From Thermaceae bacterium (lineage in GTDB: Bacteria > Deinococcota > Deinococci > Deinococcales > Thermaceae): DNA of 36,520 nucleotides. Under the pieces are notes generated by a model, which was given only the letters and a program-made list of their open reading frames with translations, did not search any database and was not told the DNA's origin. Both the position numbers and the translations under genes were made by a program. Positions 33,895 to 36,520 of this stretch are shown piece after piece (the stretch's first letter is position 1; each line of letters starts with the position of its first letter). The DNA is taken from positions 1 through 36,520 of the forward strand of contig JADMIM010000030.1 of the NCBI GenBank assembly GCA_015478585.1, in the 5' to 3' direction.

Positions 33895-35916
33895 ATGAGC
33901 GAGAACCCCTTGCTGCATCTGCCCTTTGCCATTCCATTTGACCGCATCAAGCCCGAGCACGTCGAACCCGCCATCCGCGCTTTAATTCTCGAGGCTGAAA
34001 ACGAGCTGCAAGCTATCCTGGGAGCCACCCCCCGCACCTACGCCAACACCCTAGGAGCCCTGGATCACCTAGGCGAGCGGCTCAGCCAGGCTTTTGGGGT
34101 GGTCTCACACCTGGAAAATGTCTGCACCACCCCCCAGCTACGGGCGGCCTACAACACCGTGGTGCCCTTAGTCACGGCCTTTTACACCAAATTGCAACTC
34201 TCCGAAGCGCTCTACCAGGCTCTTAGGGACTATTCAACCACCCCGGAGGCCCAGTCGCTCAGCCCAGCTAAAAGTCGCTACCTCGAGCTGATGCTGAACA
34301 AGTTTCGCCGCGAGGGTGCGGGCCTACCCCCCCAGCAGAAAGAGCGGCTCGAGGCCATCCATACCCGCCTCTCCGAACTCACCAACCGCTTTGGCCAAAA
34401 CGTCACCGATTCCACTGCCGACTACGAGCTATATCTGGAGGAAAGCCAGATTGCTGGCCTACCCCAGACCGCCCTCGAGGCTGCCCAGCAAAGTGCTGCG
34501 AGCAAGGGGAAGCGGGGCTACCGGTTCACCTTACAAGCACCCAGCTACTTAGCCCTGATGAATCACCTGGATGACCCGGCGATTCGCAAGCAGGTCTACT
34601 TGGCCTACCAGAACCGGGCCACCGAGGAGGGCCGCGACAACTGCCCCTTAATCGCCGAGATTCTGGCCTTACGGCAGGAGAAGGCCCGGCTTCTGGGCTA
34701 CGATAACTTCGCCGACTACGTTCTGGAAGACCGCATGGCCAAAAATGCCACCACCGCACAGAGCTTCGAGGCCGACTTGCACGCTCGAGCCCGGCCCCAC
34801 TTCGAGCGCGAGATGCAGTCTTTACAAGACTTTCGCCGCCAGCTCGAGGGCCAGGAAGCACCTCCCCTCCAGCGCTGGGACATCCGCTATTACGTAGAAA
34901 AACAGCGTAAGGCCCTCTTCGACTACAACGCGGAAGAACTGCGCCCCTATTTCGCCTTGCCCAATGTTCTGAGCGGTCTATTCGAGCTTTGTGGGCGAGT
35001 TTTCGGGATTCGGGTCGAGGAGATAGTTGGTGAGGCGGTCTGGCATCCCGAAGTCCGGGTCTACGACATCTATCAGGGCGATATCTGGGTCGCCCGGTTT
35101 TACACCGACTGGTTCCCGCGTGAGAGCAAGCGTGGGGGAGCCTGGGCCAATGGACTAATCGTCGGCGAACGCGACGGGGCGCTCGAGCCACATCTGGGCC
35201 TCAACTGTGGCAACCTCACCCCTCCGGTGGGCACCGCCCCTGCCCTGCTGACCCCCAGGGAAGTAGAAACCGTATTCCACGAGTTTGGTCATTTCCTGCA
35301 TATCGCCCTCTCCAACGTAGAGGTCAAAAGCCTGGCTGGAACCAAAGTGGCCTGGGATTTTGTCGAGCTGCCCTCACAGATTATGGAGAACTGGGTTTGG
35401 GAGCGAGCCACCCTCGAGCTGATAGCTCGCCACTATCAAACCGGCGGAGCCCTACCCGAAGCCCTGTTCCAGAAAATGCAGGGTTCGCGCAACCACTGGT
35501 CGGCGGGAGATACCATGCGCCAGCTATGGTTTGGCACCCAGGATTTAGACCTACACGTGAACTACAACCCAGCTAGGGAGAACCTGCTGGACTACCTCGA
35601 GGCCTTGCAAAGAGAGTTCAGCCCAACCCTACTGATGGAAAGCCCCATCTACATAACCAGTTTTAGCCACCTGTTCGGCTCGCCGGTGGGCTACGCCGCA
35701 GGCTACTACTCCTACAAGTGGTCGGAGGTGCTGGATGCCGATGCCTTCACGCGCTTCAAGCGGGAGGGCCTCTTCAACCCCCAGACCGGCCAGGATTTCA
35801 TCGAACATATCCTTTCCAAAGGCAACTCTGTAGACCCCGCCGACCTCTTTCGCGGTTTTATGGGCCGCGACCCCGACCCTCAGGCCCTGCTGGTGAGGTC
35901 GGGGCTGCTCGGCTAA
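33895..35916 (+). CDS. M3-family zinc oligopeptidase (oligopeptidase A-like)
   Basis: 673 residues. Cytosolic metallopeptidase degrading short peptides. The catalytic HEFGH lies at residues 462-466 in VFHEFGHFLH, and the third ligand Glu is in the following DFVELPSQIMENW segment. N-terminal LPFAIPFDRIKPEHVEPAI and the C-terminal HLFGSPVGYAAGYYSYKWSE stretch place it in the OpdA/PrlC/Dcp group rather than PepF. There is no signal peptide. The ATG at 33895 agrees with the family start and the -10 box 7 nt upstream. The gene stands alone, divergent from mreB; the OsmC gene follows after 105 bp with its own start signals. Confidence 0.94.
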   Translation: MSENPLLHLPFAIPFDRIKPEHVEPAIRALILEAENELQAILGATPRTYANTLGALDHLGERLSQAFGVVSHLENVCTTPQLRAAYNTVVPLVTAFYTKLQLSEALYQALRDYSTTPEAQSLSPAKSRYLELMLNKFRREGAGLPPQQKERLEAIHTRLSELTNRFGQNVTDSTADYELYLEESQIAGLPQTALEAAQQSAASKGKRGYRFTLQAPSYLALMNHLDDPAIRKQVYLAYQNRATEEGRDNCPLIAEILALRQEKARLLGYDNFADYVLEDRMAKNATTAQSFEADLHARARPHFEREMQSLQDFRRQLEGQEAPPLQRWDIRYYVEKQRKALFDYNAEELRPYFALPNVLSGLFELCGRVFGIRVEEIVGEAVWHPEVRVYDIYQGDIWVARFYTDWFPRESKRGGAWANGLIVGERDGALEPHLGLNCGNLTPPVGTAPALLTPREVETVFHEFGHFLHIALSNVEVKSLAGTKVAWDFVELPSQIMENWVWERATLELIARHYQTGGALPEALFQKMQGSRNHWSAGDTMRQLWFGTQDLDLHVNYNPARENLLDYLEALQREFSPTLLMESPIYITSFSHLFGSPVGYAAGYYSYKWSEVLDADAFTRFKREGLFNPQTGQDFIEHILSKGNSVDPADLFRGFMGRDPDPQALLVRSGLLG

Positions 35917-36021
35917 GACCCACGAGATCGATCAACGAATCCACCCGAGCCGTGCATGGATGTAAATGCTGATTGAGACAGGCGGTACTTCCCACCTTTT
36001 ACCCAGGGGTAAGCTAGAAGT

Positions 36022-36447
36022 ATGGCAACCAAACACGTGACCCTACACCGGCTGAGCGGACACCGTTTCCTGGGTATCAACGAGGGCGGCGACAAGGTGA
36101 TGATTGACGGCGACAGCCCTTCCACCGGGCTGCGCCCGATGGAGCTGCTGTTGGCGGCGTTGGCAGGCTGCACGGCCTACGACGTGGTGGATATCATGGA
36201 CAAAAAGCGCCAACCGCTCGGGAACTACCGGGTGGAAACGGTAGGCGAACGGGCCGAGGAACACCCCAAACGCTATATCCATATTACCGTCACCCACTAT
36301 GCTTCCGGCCCCAACGTGACCCTCGAGGCTCTACAAAGAGCCGTACAGCTCTCCCACGAGAAATACTGCTCGGTTTCGGCCAGCCTGAACATGCCCATCG
36401 AGGTAAAAGCAGTGCTCGAGCCCTGGCAAACCCAGCAGCAACAGTAA
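36022..36447 (+). CDS. OsmC-family protein (YhfA-like)
   Basis: 141 residues, typical length. OsmC/Ohr fold. The central helix contains GLRPMELLLAALAGCTAYDVVDIM, with the family's first Cys in AGCTAYD, and a second Cys occurs in EKYCSVSASL. Two such cysteines define hydroperoxide-reducing members, and a thiol peroxidase role is plausible, although the YhfA subgroup is not biochemically defined. N-terminal strands HVTLHRLSGHRFLGIN bear the usual substrate-facing residues. ATG 36022; upstream AGAAG may be a weak ribosome-binding site. No operon partner in the window. Confidence 0.92.
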   Translation: MATKHVTLHRLSGHRFLGINEGGDKVMIDGDSPSTGLRPMELLLAALAGCTAYDVVDIMDKKRQPLGNYRVETVGERAEEHPKRYIHITVTHYASGPNVTLEALQRAVQLSHEKYCSVSASLNMPIEVKAVLEPWQTQQQQ

Positions 36448-36520
36448 AACCCGGCTCTGCCGTTACCGAGGGCGGAGTCGGCCCCAGGCCGATAGCCGCT
36501 CTGCGGCTACCCGAGGGCGG
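36448..36520. repeat. Stem-loop and direct repeat at the window edge
   Basis: CCGAGGGCGG occurs at 36468-36477 and again at 36511-36520. Between them TAGCCGC-TCT-GCGGCTA forms a 7-bp stem with a 3-nt loop. This could be the start of a tandem repeat or a terminator of the OsmC gene; the window ends before it can be judged. Confidence 0.4.

Overview
The window reads as chromosomal DNA of a thermophilic member of the Deinococcota, most likely Meiothermus or a close relative. This rests on the high-G+C coding sequence, Thermus-like versions of SecA, HslUV, HerA/NurA and MreB, frequent GTG starts, several promoters with the -10 box only 6-8 nt before the start codon (leaderless mRNAs), and an extreme excess of the hexamer CTCGAG. 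The assignment is inference; no rRNA or other taxonomic marker lies in the window. I see no tRNA, rRNA, CRISPR array, prophage or intact insertion sequence.

Layout. 1-1766: most of a Zn/Cd-type P1B ATPase (minus), with a possible ArsR/SmtB operator upstream. 2066-4533: a secreted NHL propeller, a hotdog thioesterase and a degenerate shikimate-dehydrogenase-like protein. 4670-6361: a MoxR ATPase/DUF58 pair. 6466-10584: tsaD and secA. A repeat-rich gap of about 490 bp follows, starting with a MITE-like element inserted in the secA stop codon. 11077-12929: two tandem YaeI/YkuE-type phosphoesterases, only the first with a Tat signal. 13216-14435: a TetR regulator and a DUF4188 protein sharing a candidate operator. 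14409-20413: a YVTN propeller, aat, herA, nurA and a secreted TPR protein. 20430-22284: hslV-hslU. 22562-30655: a sugar-use locus (LacI regulator, solute-binding protein, two permeases, FAD oxidoreductase, divergent araD) followed by a Gfo/Idh/MocA oxidoreductase. 30766-33635: mreB-lpxD-lpxC, all minus. 33895-36447: an M3 oligopeptidase and an OsmC-family protein.

How the genes work together. nurA-herA form a DNA end-processing nuclease/translocase pair; hslVU a cytosolic ATP-dependent protease; moxR-DUF58 a chaperone-type module. The LacI, ABC and AraD genes suggest import of a pentose or pentose-containing glycan feeding L-ribulose-5-phosphate into the pentose-phosphate pathway; no transport ATPase is present. 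lpxD-lpxC plus the Gfo/Idh gene suggest early lipid A-type chemistry, notable in a lineage usually described as lacking classical LPS.

The most unusual signal is outside the genes. Many intergenic gaps are filled by degenerate repeats with an exact 7-bp period (GCnnnnn units), often A-rich on one side and T-rich on the other so that they can fold. They frequently reach from one gene's stop codon to the next gene's start. In two gaps such arrays sit around a conserved core of about 88 bp (copies A and B); a third core (copy C) has heptads against one end and more heptads about 100 bp beyond the other end, and a fourth is a truncated fragment. Copies B and C match at 87 of 88 positions and lie inverted 3.7 kb apart. 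This resembles cyanobacterial STRRs combined with a small mobile element, and I do not recognise it as a described family.
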